Source: Hyphomonas chukchiensis
Lineage (GTDB): Bacteria; Pseudomonadota; Alphaproteobacteria; Caulobacterales; Hyphomonadaceae
Assembly (NCBI RefSeq): GCF_000682695.1
Contig: NZ_AWFG01000014.1
Span: 1-64,000, forward strand
Reading direction: 5' to 3'
DNA: 64,000 nt
Both the position numbers and the translations under genes were made by a program. Below, in pieces: positions 7,073 through 14,596 of this stretch (within the stretch, counting starts at the first letter, position 1; each line of letters begins with the position of its first letter). Under the pieces are notes generated by a model. It worked only from the letters and a program-made list of their open reading frames with translations. It ran no database searches and was not told where the DNA came from.

Positions 7073-8812
7073 CTATTCCGCTGCAATGGCGCGCGTTGGC
7101 GCGGCCTGTGCACCCCGCACGAGCCGCCCGGGCTTGGCGCCGGTCGGGTCGCCATCGCGATGTGTCACCTGCCCTACCAGAATCGTGGCCGTATAGCCGC
7201 TCGCCCGTTGCATCAGGCGCCTGCCACCAGCGGGAAGGTCGTGAATGACTTCCGGCAGGTGGAGCTTCATGTTGCTGGCATCGATGACATTGAGATCGGC
7301 GCGATATCCAGGTGCAATAAGGCCGCGATCATTGAAACCCATCCAGCGGGCGGTCTTCTGTGTCTGACGGTGGATCAGGTATTCCAGCGGCAGTTTCGGC
7401 CCGCGTGAACGATCACGGGCCCAATGGGTCAGCATGGTCGTGGTGAAGCTGCCATCGCAGATCATGCCGACATGGGCGCCGCCATCGGAAAGTCCGGGCA
7501 ATGTCGCCGTGCTCTCCATCATGGCGCGGATCGGCTCGAGGCTGCCCTGCGCATAATTGAGGAAGGGCAGGTAGAGCATGCCGCGTCCGCCGCGCTCGAG
7601 CATCAGGTCGAGGGCCGCCTCTTCATTACTGACACCGCGCCGTGCTGCGATTGCCTCGATCGTGCGATCGGGGCCGGGCTCATAATCAACTGGATCAGTC
7701 AGCTGGAAGATCTTGCCGAAGCTGCGCAGCATGACTTTGAGGAAGGGGTTGTCGGTATCAGGCGCGTCGGCGAGCAGGCGCTTGCGAAAGTCCGCATCGT
7801 TCAGACGGCGCACTTTTTCTTCAAAGGGCAGGTCAGCGATTTCCCTGAATACGGGATGCGCACTGAATGTATTGAGTGTTAATTCAAGACCCAGCAATAC
7901 GCCAACTGGGCGGGGCGCAACCTGCGCCGCCATTGGCAGGCCGTCATCCACTGCCTGTTCAATCGCGCCCAGCAACGCGCGCCAGCCTTCCGGCGCAACA
8001 TCAGCCTGCGCGAGGGAGACCGATAGCGGACGGCCAGATGCCTCGACGATCCGGCGCAGCATGGCCGCTTCCTTTTGCGGATCGTTGAAATCGGACACGA
8101 ACTGCAACACGCCGCGGCCGGCCTCTGACAGACCCATGGCGATACCGGTGAGTTCTGCTTCACTTGCCGTGAGCGTCGGCGTCGGCTGGCCGTCCGACGT
8201 GCGGTGGTTCAGCGTGCGCGAGGTCGAAAAGCCAATGGCGCCGGCCATGACGGCTTCTTTAGCGAGGCGCGCCATTTCCTTGATCTCGGCTGGCGTCGCA
8301 TCCTCGCGATTGGCGCCCCGGTCGCCCATGACATAGACGCGCAGGGCCGCGTGGGGGAGCTGGGCGGCAAGGTCCACATCGAATTCGCGCTCGCCTAAAA
8401 AGTCGAGATAGTCCGGGAAGCTTTCCCAGGCCCAGGGCAGGCCCTCGGTGAGGACCGGGAAGGGGATATCCTCGACGCCCTCCATCAGGCGGATCAGCCG
8501 GTCATGATCCTCGGTACGGCAGGGCGCAAAGCCGACGCCGCAATTGCCCATCACGGCCGTCGTTATGCCATGGAGGGATGAGGGGCTGATCTCGCTCCCC
8601 CATGTGGCCTGACCATCATAATGCGTGTGCACGTCGACAAAGCCTGGCGTCACGATCTGGCCACGGGCGTCGATTTCCTCTCGCCCCTTGCCGTTTACCT
8701 TGCCCATGCCTGTGATCACGCCGCCATCGACAGCAACGTCCATCTCGCGGGGAGCAGCGCCGCTACCATCAAATACGAGCCCGCCGCGCAGGATAATGTC
8801 GTGAGTGGCCAT
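7073..8812 (-). CDS. N-acyl-D-amino-acid deacylase family amidohydrolase
   Basis: A 579-residue metal-dependent amidohydrolase. The N-terminal composite beta domain leads to G-F-V-D-V-H-T-H-Y-D-G-Q, the H-x-H metal site typical of the D-aminoacylase group, and S-L-H-G-I-T-T-A-V-M-G-N-C-G-V-G follows. The C-terminal G-Y-R-A-D-L-N-V-I-D is the usual end of the barrel. The family removes acyl groups from N-acyl-D-amino acids, though many members are uncharacterised. ATG 8812 was chosen for the AGAGGAAG site upstream; a longer frame to 8932 would overlap the divergent gene. Confidence 0.85.
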   Translation of the reverse strand: MATHDIILRGGLVFDGSGAAPREMDVAVDGGVITGMGKVNGKGREEIDARGQIVTPGFVDVHTHYDGQATWGSEISPSSLHGITTAVMGNCGVGFAPCRTEDHDRLIRLMEGVEDIPFPVLTEGLPWAWESFPDYLDFLGEREFDVDLAAQLPHAALRVYVMGDRGANREDATPAEIKEMARLAKEAVMAGAIGFSTSRTLNHRTSDGQPTPTLTASEAELTGIAMGLSEAGRGVLQFVSDFNDPQKEAAMLRRIVEASGRPLSVSLAQADVAPEGWRALLGAIEQAVDDGLPMAAQVAPRPVGVLLGLELTLNTFSAHPVFREIADLPFEEKVRRLNDADFRKRLLADAPDTDNPFLKVMLRSFGKIFQLTDPVDYEPGPDRTIEAIAARRGVSNEEAALDLMLERGGRGMLYLPFLNYAQGSLEPIRAMMESTATLPGLSDGGAHVGMICDGSFTTTMLTHWARDRSRGPKLPLEYLIHRQTQKTARWMGFNDRGLIAPGYRADLNVIDASNMKLHLPEVIHDLPAGGRRLMQRASGYTATILVGQVTHRDGDPTGAKPGRLVRGAQAAPTRAIAAE

Positions 8813-8921
8813 GCGTTTCTTCCTCTTTTGGATCCAGAATGAAGGCGGGCTGTGAATAGTCAAACCCTGACGCCGCGTCGGGCTTCCCCGGCGCGCCAAA
8901 CCCACGCATACACCTGCCGCC

Positions 8922-9782
8922 ATGACCAGCACGCTCCTCCCCGTTGCTCTTTGCCTGATGTCTGCCGTCTCATTGGCGGCGTCGAACGTTTTGGTGAAGC
9001 GCGGTGGTGATATCCTGACGGCCCGTATGGTGCTGTCTATCGTAATGGCGCTCAGCGTTCTGCCGTTTGCGTTTTTCGTACCCTTCCCGCCGCGCGAGAC
9101 CCTGCCTTTTTTTGCCGTCTCGATGGTGGTGCACTGGTTCTACCAGTTCAGCGCCATTCGCGCGCTGCATCGCGGGGACCTCTCGCTGGTCTTCCCGGTC
9201 ATGCGCGGGCTCGGACCCTTGGCGACGGCGTTGATCGCGAGCCTTGTTCTGCACGAGAGCTTGTCGCCGTGGCAGATCGTTGGTCTCGTCGCTGCCAGCG
9301 CATCCATCATCGTCTTTGCCATGCCGACCGGCGCCACACTGGATGCCCGCCGGCTCGACCGGGCGGCGCTTTTCTGGTCAGTGATGACGGCGGCGGGGGT
9401 CGGCCTGTACGCCGTTGCGGATGCACGCGCGGTGAGAGAGATACCGACACCGATGACCTTCATCGTGTGGCTTTTTCTCATCGATTGGATTGGCGTCACG
9501 ACCGTAACGCTCTGGCAGCGCAAGGGCGCCCTCATGAAGGCGGTCCGCCCTCAAATACGGGGAGGAATTGTCGCGGGCGTGCTGGGCACTTTTTCCTACG
9601 GCCTCGCCATCTTCGCCTACACGCTGACCGACACGGCGATTGTGACGGCGTTGCGGGAGACATCGGTCGTGTTCGCCGCGGCGTTCGGTGCTTTTCTTCT
9701 CCACGAAGGATTCGGGCGAAGGCGTACGATTGCCGCCGTTGTTCTCGCGTGCGGGCTCCTCCTGATGCAGGCGGGCGCCTGA
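8922..9782 (+). CDS. EamA/DMT superfamily transporter
   Basis: A 286-residue integral membrane protein with about ten helices arranged as two EamA repeats (about 5-135 and 148-285). Family marks include A-S-N-V-L-V-K-R in helix 1, F-P-V-M-R-G-L-G-P-L in the first half and T-A-L-R-E-T-S-V-V-F-A in the second. DMT exporters move small metabolites or amino acids out of the cell; substrate is unknown. It is divergent from the D-aminoacylase gene across about 110 bp. Confidence 0.88.
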   Translation: MTSTLLPVALCLMSAVSLAASNVLVKRGGDILTARMVLSIVMALSVLPFAFFVPFPPRETLPFFAVSMVVHWFYQFSAIRALHRGDLSLVFPVMRGLGPLATALIASLVLHESLSPWQIVGLVAASASIIVFAMPTGATLDARRLDRAALFWSVMTAAGVGLYAVADARAVREIPTPMTFIVWLFLIDWIGVTTVTLWQRKGALMKAVRPQIRGGIVAGVLGTFSYGLAIFAYTLTDTAIVTALRETSVVFAAAFGAFLLHEGFGRRRTIAAVVLACGLLLMQAGA

Positions 9783-9862
9783 GCGCAGGTCTGGCCCCGG
9801 CGCGCGGTGTATGCCAGAGAATGAGAAACATCCGGGAGCGGCTCTGCCGCGTATAGATATTC

Positions 9863-10501
9863 ATGACTGACATGCCTGAAAAGAACTCCGCGCCAGCGGC
9901 CACCCGCAAGCCCGGCAATGTCTGGGCGGAACTTGGGCCGACGCTCGTCTTTGTCCTGATCTACAATGTGCTTCTGCGCTTCCCGGAAGGCGACGGCCTG
10001 CTCACGAAAGACACGGCGCTTTACTGGGCAACGGGCGCGCTGATTGTCATGACGATCGCCGTCATCGTGCAGAAGCTGGTCAAGAAGGAACGCATCCCGC
10101 CTTTCCTGATCGTTTCCTCCGTGCTGATCGGAACATTCGGCACGATCGGCATCGTGCTGCAGTCGAAAACCTTCCTCTTCATCAAGCCGACGATCATAAA
10201 CCTTCTCTTCGCCGGGGTGATATTCGGCGGGCTCGCGGTCGGTCGGAACGTCTGGAAGATGTTTTTTGATGGTGCATTCCAGCTACCCGACTTTGCATGG
10301 CGGACGCTTGCGATCCGTTGGGGACTTTATTTTGTCGCTCTGGCGATCTGGAATATTATTCTCTGGCAGTTTTTTTCGGAGGAAACCTGGGCCAATTGGC
10401 GGCTGGGTAATATGGCAATTGGTTTTGTCTTTGCGCTCGCAAACGTGCCTTACACACTGAAGCATATGCTGCCGTCCGAGGACGCCGACAAAACCGCCTA
10501 G
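9863..10501 (+). CDS. yciB: Inner membrane-spanning protein YciB / septation protein A
   Basis: A 212-residue protein with five to six helices. The E-L-G-P-T-L-V-F start after a polar tail, the central F-I-K-P-T-I-I-N-L-L-F-A block, the W-R-T-L-A-I-R-W segment and the closing L-G-N-M-A-I-G-F-V-F-A-L-A-N are all YciB/IspZ marks. The family affects envelope synthesis and division, but its exact role is unsettled. ATG 9863 is used; ATG 9872 is possible. Its TAG overlaps the NUDIX gene's stop on the other strand (shared CTAG, 10498-10501). Confidence 0.92.
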   Translation: MTDMPEKNSAPAATRKPGNVWAELGPTLVFVLIYNVLLRFPEGDGLLTKDTALYWATGALIVMTIAVIVQKLVKKERIPPFLIVSSVLIGTFGTIGIVLQSKTFLFIKPTIINLLFAGVIFGGLAVGRNVWKMFFDGAFQLPDFAWRTLAIRWGLYFVALAIWNIILWQFFSEETWANWRLGNMAIGFVFALANVPYTLKHMLPSEDADKTA

Positions 10502-11052
10502 CGGGTGAGCTTTTCCGTTCCCGGCGGATTGGTGAAGGGTGGAAAAGCGGCCAGATGGCGCGTGGCGGCATAATGCGTCAGGGCCCAGACGACTGTCGGA
10601 AATGCAAGCTCGGACCAGGGAATGTTTCGCCAGTCGAACATGCCCACTTCAAGGCTCTCTGGCCCTGTATTTATTGAAGATTCCAGAGTTGCGCGGAACA
10701 TGATCTGCACCTGGCTTATGCGTGGAACGGAATAAACCGCCAGCATTTGCTGAATGCGGATATCAGCGCAGGCCTCTTCTTTTGCCTCGCGCTGGGCGGC
10801 GTGCTCAACCGTTTCATTCTCTTCCATGAAGCCGGCTGGAAGGGTCCAGAACCCCCTGCGAGGCTCGATCGCGCGCCGGCACAAAAGCACTTTTCCATCG
10901 CTATCAGTCACCACCGATCCGGCGACTATTTTCGGGTTCACGTAGTCGATAAAGCCGCATGTGGCGCAGATCCGCCTTTCCCGGTTGTCGTCTGCGGGAA
11001 CACCTGTTCTGAAATCAGGCGATATGGAACCATTTGCTAAGTCATCCGTCAT
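10498..11052 (-). CDS. NUDIX hydrolase with short Zn-ribbon remnant
   Basis: A 184-residue NUDIX protein. The box reads G-F-M-E-E-N-E-T-V-E-H-A-A-Q-R-E then A-K-E-E-A, fitting Gx5Ex7REUxEE. Before it lies I-C-A-T-C-G-F-I-D-Y-V-N-P-K, a CxxC typical of the NudC-like ADP-ribose/NADH pyrophosphatase branch, but without a second CxxC. ATG 11052 is used; TTG 11055 is adjacent. It hydrolyses a nucleoside diphosphate derivative; the substrate cannot be read from sequence. Confidence 0.88.
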   Translation of the reverse strand: MTDDLANGSISPDFRTGVPADDNRERRICATCGFIDYVNPKIVAGSVVTDSDGKVLLCRRAIEPRRGFWTLPAGFMEENETVEHAAQREAKEEACADIRIQQMLAVYSVPRISQVQIMFRATLESSINTGPESLEVGMFDWRNIPWSELAFPTVVWALTHYAATRHLAAFPPFTNPPGTEKLTR

Positions 11053-11177
11053 CAAATCTTCAACCTATGTCTCTTATGGAGAAAACTGTTGATCCGCACA
11101 CGGGCCAGCTGCTTTAAGCGGGCCACCAACCCAATTCCAGCGGGAAACCGCGCCAAACCCTGAAAGTAGAGCTTACA

Positions 11178-11801
11178 ATGGCAACGACAACCAGTTTCAA
11201 CCTCAACAAATCGCCCAGCCATTTGTTGCATCGCGCGCAGCAGATTGCTGCCAATCATTCGGCTTCCGCCCTGAAGGCGGCCGGCGTCACGCTGCGCCAG
11301 TTCTCGGTGCTCGCTGCCCTGTCCGGCAACGAAGGCGTCAGCCAGTCCGATCTCGTCAATGCAACCGGCATCGACCGTTCGACCCTCGCTGACATGGTCG
11401 CCCGTATGGAACAGGCTGGCCTGATCAAGCGCGTCGCGTCCAAGACCGATGCCCGCGCCAAGTCCGTTTCGCTGATGGCCAAGGGCCGCAAGGCGCTGGA
11501 AAAAGCCCAGCCGGCTGTCGACGCGGCCGATGCTGCCCTCTTCGAAGCGATGCCAAAGACCAAGCAGGACGCGCTCCTCTCGGGTCTTACCAAACTGGTT
11601 GACGATGCTGAAGCGCCTGCGCCAACCGCCAAAGCAACGGCTGAACCAGCGCCCGTGATCGTGCCAAAAGCGAAAGCCAAGCCGAAGGCAAAAGCCAAGC
11701 CGAAAGCGAAAGCCAAGGCCGCTTCGGAATCCAAGCCGGTGATCAAGTCGAAGCCTGCGCCAAAAGCCAAGGCCAAGCCTGCCGCCAAGAAAAAGAAGTA
11801 A
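11178..11801 (+). CDS. MarR-family regulator with histone H1-like Lys/Ala/Pro tail
   Basis: A 207-residue protein in two parts. Residues about 10-135 are a MarR winged helix: T-L-R-Q-F-S-V-L-A-A-L, S-Q-S-D-L-V-N-A-T-G-I-D-R-S-T-L-A and the wing K-T-D-A-R-A-K-S-V-S-L. Residues about 140-207 are low complexity, with repeated K-A-K-P units ending in K-K-K-K, like histone H1 or AlgP tails. The tail should bind DNA without sequence preference. It converges on ccmG with a 10-bp gap. The fold is clear; the targets are unknown. Confidence 0.88.
   Translation: MATTTSFNLNKSPSHLLHRAQQIAANHSASALKAAGVTLRQFSVLAALSGNEGVSQSDLVNATGIDRSTLADMVARMEQAGLIKRVASKTDARAKSVSLMAKGRKALEKAQPAVDAADAALFEAMPKTKQDALLSGLTKLVDDAEAPAPTAKATAEPAPVIVPKAKAKPKAKAKPKAKAKAASESKPVIKSKPAPKAKAKPAAKKKK
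11673..11720 (+). repeat. 18-bp tandem repeat in the MarR tail
   Basis: AAAGCCAAGCCGAAGGCA (11673-11690) is followed by AAAGCCAAGCCGAAAGCG (11691-11708) and a partial third copy. The 18-bp unit encodes K-A-K-P-K-A. It is in frame, so copy-number change would lengthen or shorten the basic tail by six residues at a time. Confidence 0.75.
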
Positions 11802-11811
11802 GACTTTGGGG

Positions 11812-12333
11812 TCAGTTGCGGGGCGTGTCCAGCGCCCCGCTCACCTCTTTCACATCGTCCGGGCCCAGCGGCCCTGCGACATGTAACAGGATCTCGCCCT
11901 CGCTTGAGATCACGAATGTTTCCGGTACGCCGGTCAATCCAAAATCCAGTCCGCCCTGACCGTCAGGATCCTCCGCCACCCTGGCGAACGGATTGCCCAT
12001 GCGCTGAAGGAATTCAGCGCCATTCTCGGCTGTATCCTTGTAAAGCACGCCATAGACGCGTCCGGGAAACCGTTCAGACAGGGCCATAAGCTGCGGGTGC
12101 TCCGCCTCGCAGGGGGCGCACCAGCTGGCGAACAGGTTCACGATAATGGTTTCATTTCCGGGCGGGGGCGCAAAGGCGATCTCTCCGCCGTCCAGCGTAT
12201 TAAACGGGCGGTCAGGCGCAGCGCGGGATAGGCGTTCGAACTCGCCCTTTTTCGGGCTCAGCAATTGCGACAAGGCCAGTCCGGCAAAGAGGACAAGCAG
12301 TGCGACCGGGATGGCAGCGAGCCAGCGTTTCAT
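11812..12333 (-). CDS. ccmG: Thiol:disulfide interchange protein CcmG/DsbE
   Basis: A 173-residue membrane-anchored periplasmic thioredoxin. A signal anchor (about 4-24) is followed by a thioredoxin fold with W-C-A-P-C (C72, C75) and the cis-Pro segment T-G-V-P-E-T-F. It keeps apocytochrome c cysteines reduced for heme attachment. Its ATG overlaps the ccmD stop (ATGA). It is last of the ccmA-B-C-D-G set here; ccmE, ccmF and ccmH are not in the window. Confidence 0.93.
   Translation of the reverse strand: MKRWLAAIPVALLVLFAGLALSQLLSPKKGEFERLSRAAPDRPFNTLDGGEIAFAPPPGNETIIVNLFASWCAPCEAEHPQLMALSERFPGRVYGVLYKDTAENGAEFLQRMGNPFARVAEDPDGQGGLDFGLTGVPETFVISSEGEILLHVAGPLGPDDVKEVSGALDTPRN
11818..11840 (+). 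terminator. GC hairpin at the MarR/ccmG convergent junction
   Basis: A perfect 8-bp stem, GCGGGGCG (11818-11825) and CGCCCCGC (11833-11840), with a 7-base loop, lies just after the MarR stop and inside the last codons of ccmG. It is followed by CTC and TTTC rather than a clean T run, so termination is likely but weak. Confidence 0.4.
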
Positions 12334-12497
12334 GCTGCGTCCTCATCGCTTGCCTGCATGCGTTTGAGGGCCGCCTTGGCTGCGCGCGCCTTCAGGACGG
12401 TGCCGACAACGGCGCCGCCGATGAGAAAAGCGCCCAGTCCGTAGCAGGCCCAGATATAGGCCGCGTTCTTTCCGAGGTCGGGGAGGAGTTCCATCAT
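12330..12497 (-). CDS. ccmD: Heme exporter protein CcmD
   Basis: A 55-residue one-helix protein. The hydrophobic helix (about 13-35) follows a short N-terminus containing A-A-Y-I-W-A-C-Y-G, which resembles the conserved CcmD motif; the tail is basic then acidic. CcmD stabilises release of holo-CcmE from the CcmABC complex. ATG 12497 overlaps the ccmC stop; ATG 12494 is the next codon. It is identified mainly by size and position between ccmC and ccmG. Confidence 0.88.
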   Translation of the reverse strand: MMELLPDLGKNAAYIWACYGLGAFLIGGAVVGTVLKARAAKAALKRMQASDEDAA

Positions 12498-13231
12498 GCG
12501 CCTGCCAGCAAGCGGGCCCGCTGGCGCGCTGCGCGCCGGGTCCAGATTTCTGCCCGCATCAGGGTCATCACCAATGCTCCGAACAGCAGGGAATGCCCAA
12601 GGCCGCTCATCATCAGCGGCCAGAGATAGACGGCCGCCATCTTGGGTCCGTCTGCTGTTATCACGCTCGCGTCCTGATGGAGCGAGGTGAACATGTCGAC
12701 CGAGAACTTGATCAGCGGCACATTGAGGGCGCCCACCATGGCGAGGATGGCGCCGGCGCGAGCGGCCTTCTGGCGTGAGTCCATCGCTGCGCGCAGGGCC
12801 ATGTAGCCGAGGAAGAGGAAGAAGAGGAACAGCACGCTCATCATGCGCGCATCGTCCCATTGCCACCATGTGCCCCAGGTCGGTTTGCCCCAGATCGATC
12901 CGGTCGCAAGGCAGAGCACGGTCCATACTGCCCCAAGCGGGGCAATGGCCTTGGCGGCAATATCAGCCAGCTCATGGCGCCAGATGAACCAGATGAAGCT
13001 GGCCGCAGCCATGGCGGAATAGCTCGCCATGGCGAGCCAAGCGGCGGGGACGTGGATGAACATGACGCGCATTATGTCGCCGCCCTGATAGTCGTCCTTC
13101 GGCACAACCCAGAGCCCCTGCCACAGGCCCCACGCGATCAGCGCAGCGCCAACCACATAGAAAAGCGGCGCGAGCCAGTGCGACAAGGCAAGAAACCGGT
13201 GCGGATTTGCAAAGGCTGACAACATGCCCAT
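12494..13231 (-). CDS. ccmC: Heme exporter membrane protein CcmC
   Basis: A 245-residue six-helix protein that loads heme onto CcmE. It has the tryptophan-rich heme-handling signature W-G-T-W-W-Q-W-D-D-A-R, with H-V-P-A-A-W before it and the T-S-L-H-Q-D region after, supplying the expected histidines. A second ATG is at 13225. It is 15 bp downstream of ccmB and overlaps ccmD. Confidence 0.96.
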   Translation of the reverse strand: MGMLSAFANPHRFLALSHWLAPLFYVVGAALIAWGLWQGLWVVPKDDYQGGDIMRVMFIHVPAAWLAMASYSAMAAASFIWFIWRHELADIAAKAIAPLGAVWTVLCLATGSIWGKPTWGTWWQWDDARMMSVLFLFFLFLGYMALRAAMDSRQKAARAGAILAMVGALNVPLIKFSVDMFTSLHQDASVITADGPKMAAVYLWPLMMSGLGHSLLFGALVMTLMRAEIWTRRAARQRARLLAGA

Positions 13232-13246
13232 TCAGATACCCTTCCC

Positions 13247-13912
13247 TCAATCCGCCGCCAAGCGCAGGGCCGCAGCCATGGCAAACGGCGCCGCCGCCAG
13301 CGCAAATAATGTCGATGCGGCCAGCAATAGTGGCGCGGTATCGCCGAGGGCTGCCCCGCGCATGGCCATTGATCCGAATATCGCCGTCGGCACATAAAGC
13401 GGCAGGGCGATCAGGGCTATAAGTAATCCTCCGCGTCTAACGGTGGCCGAGAGCGCGGCGCCGACGCCGCCCCAGAAGAAGAAGGCCAGCCCGCCAATGC
13501 CGTAGATCAAAGCACCTGTCAGGAGACCGATGCCCGCTTGTGCCTGAAACATCAGGGCCAGGACCGGGCTCATCAGGGCCAGCGGCAGGCCGGCCGTCAG
13601 CCAGTGCGCGAATGTCTTGGCTGCCGCGATCGCCGACACGGGCGCGCCTGCCTGTAGCCACAGATCCAGAGCGCCGTCTTCGACATCGGCCTGGAAGATG
13701 CGTTCAAGCGTGACAAGACTGGATAGCGCAAGTGATACCCAGAGGATGCCGGGGCCGACAGCGCGCAGCATGCCGGGTTCAGTTCCGATACCCAGTGGTA
13801 CAAGAACGGCTGCACCTGCGAAGAAGCCAAGCGGCAGGAGCGCGCCTGCGCCACCGGCCCAGGATTCCCCGAGCGCCTGCCGGAAAGCAGAGAGGATGGG
13901 TTTCGGGCTCAC
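13247..13912 (-). CDS. ccmB: Heme exporter membrane protein CcmB
   Basis: A 221-residue membrane protein with about six helices, the permease partner of CcmA. F-x-A-D-V-E-D-G-A-L-D-L-W after helix 2 and the L-P-L-Y-V-P-T-A-I-F-G motif near the C-terminus are family marks. It starts with GTG 13912, overlapping the ccmA stop (GTGA). Confidence 0.93.
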   Translation of the reverse strand: MSPKPILSAFRQALGESWAGGAGALLPLGFFAGAAVLVPLGIGTEPGMLRAVGPGILWVSLALSSLVTLERIFQADVEDGALDLWLQAGAPVSAIAAAKTFAHWLTAGLPLALMSPVLALMFQAQAGIGLLTGALIYGIGGLAFFFWGGVGAALSATVRRGGLLIALIALPLYVPTAIFGSMAMRGAALGDTAPLLLAASTLFALAAAPFAMAAALRLAAD

Positions 13913-14469
13913 AGGGTGACCTCCCGGCTCGCCACAAAACCTGCGTCGCCATGGATGGCCGCAATAATCGCGCCTCCGCTCTGGCGATGGTTCGCCACCA
14001 AGGCGAGCAATTGCTCACGTCCGTCGGCATCGAGTGCCGTGAAAGGCTCGTCGAGCAGCCAGAGCGGGCGCCGATCCAGCATCAACCGGGCCAGCGCCGT
14101 GCGTCGCCTTTGCCCGGCGGAGAGGTAGCGTGCGGCTACTTCAGACGGGCGAGAAAGCCCCATTTCCCGGAGAATGGCGTCAATATCGGCGTCAGAGCCC
14201 CAGGCCTGTGCCCAGAGTTTCAGGTGCGCCCGCGGTGTCTCGTGAGGTTTCAGGCCCTCGCGGTGCCCGATCCAGTGGTGGGTGGCCCGGCGGTCCACTT
14301 GGCCGGCCTCAGGGCGCGTCAAACCACCCAGAATGCGCAGCAAAGTGGTCTTTCCTGCCCCGTTCGCGCCCCGCAGAACGACCGCTTCGCCGGGCGCAAC
14401 GCTCAGCGACACGCCCTCGAACAGGACGCGCTCGCCCCGCAGGATCCCGAGATTGGTGGCGGTCAGCAA
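13909..14469 (-). CDS. ccmA: Heme exporter ATP-binding protein CcmA
   Basis: A 186-residue ABC ATPase. Walker A is G-A-N-G-A-G-K-T (34-41), the signature is L-S-A-G-Q, and Walker B is L-W-L-L-D-E-P. With CcmB it powers release of holo-CcmE. The only plausible start is TTG 14469, eight bases after GAGGGG; a TTG start can lower translation of the first gene of the operon. It is divergent from acnA across 127 bp. Confidence 0.92.
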   Translation of the reverse strand: MLTATNLGILRGERVLFEGVSLSVAPGEAVVLRGANGAGKTTLLRILGGLTRPEAGQVDRRATHHWIGHREGLKPHETPRAHLKLWAQAWGSDADIDAILREMGLSRPSEVAARYLSAGQRRRTALARLMLDRRPLWLLDEPFTALDADGREQLLALVANHRQSGGAIIAAIHGDAGFVASREVTL

Positions 14470-14504
14470 CAGTAATTCCCCTCGGAATAGACCCTTTGTC
14501 CCAA

Positions 14505-14533
14505 TTGCATCAGGTGCTTACCCTCTATATGAC
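14505..14533 (+). promoter_or_regulatory. Probable sigma70 promoter of acnA
   Basis: TTGCAT (14505-14510), a 17-base spacer and TATGAC (14528-14533) lie 64 bases before the acnA ATG. The spacing is ideal, and both hexamers match consensus at four positions. A short GC-rich dyad around 14550-14565 lies in the leader. Confidence 0.5.
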
Positions 14534-14596
14534 ACGAGGCAACGCGCCGCCCGACGCGGCACCCACATGTACACATCAAGACGCGAGGTCTCCCGC

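Noticed and set aside
14282-14596. N-terminal extension of acnA
   Set aside because: The frame is open into ccmA, but the extra 105 residues match no aconitase, and a promoter lies at 14505-14533 inside this stretch.
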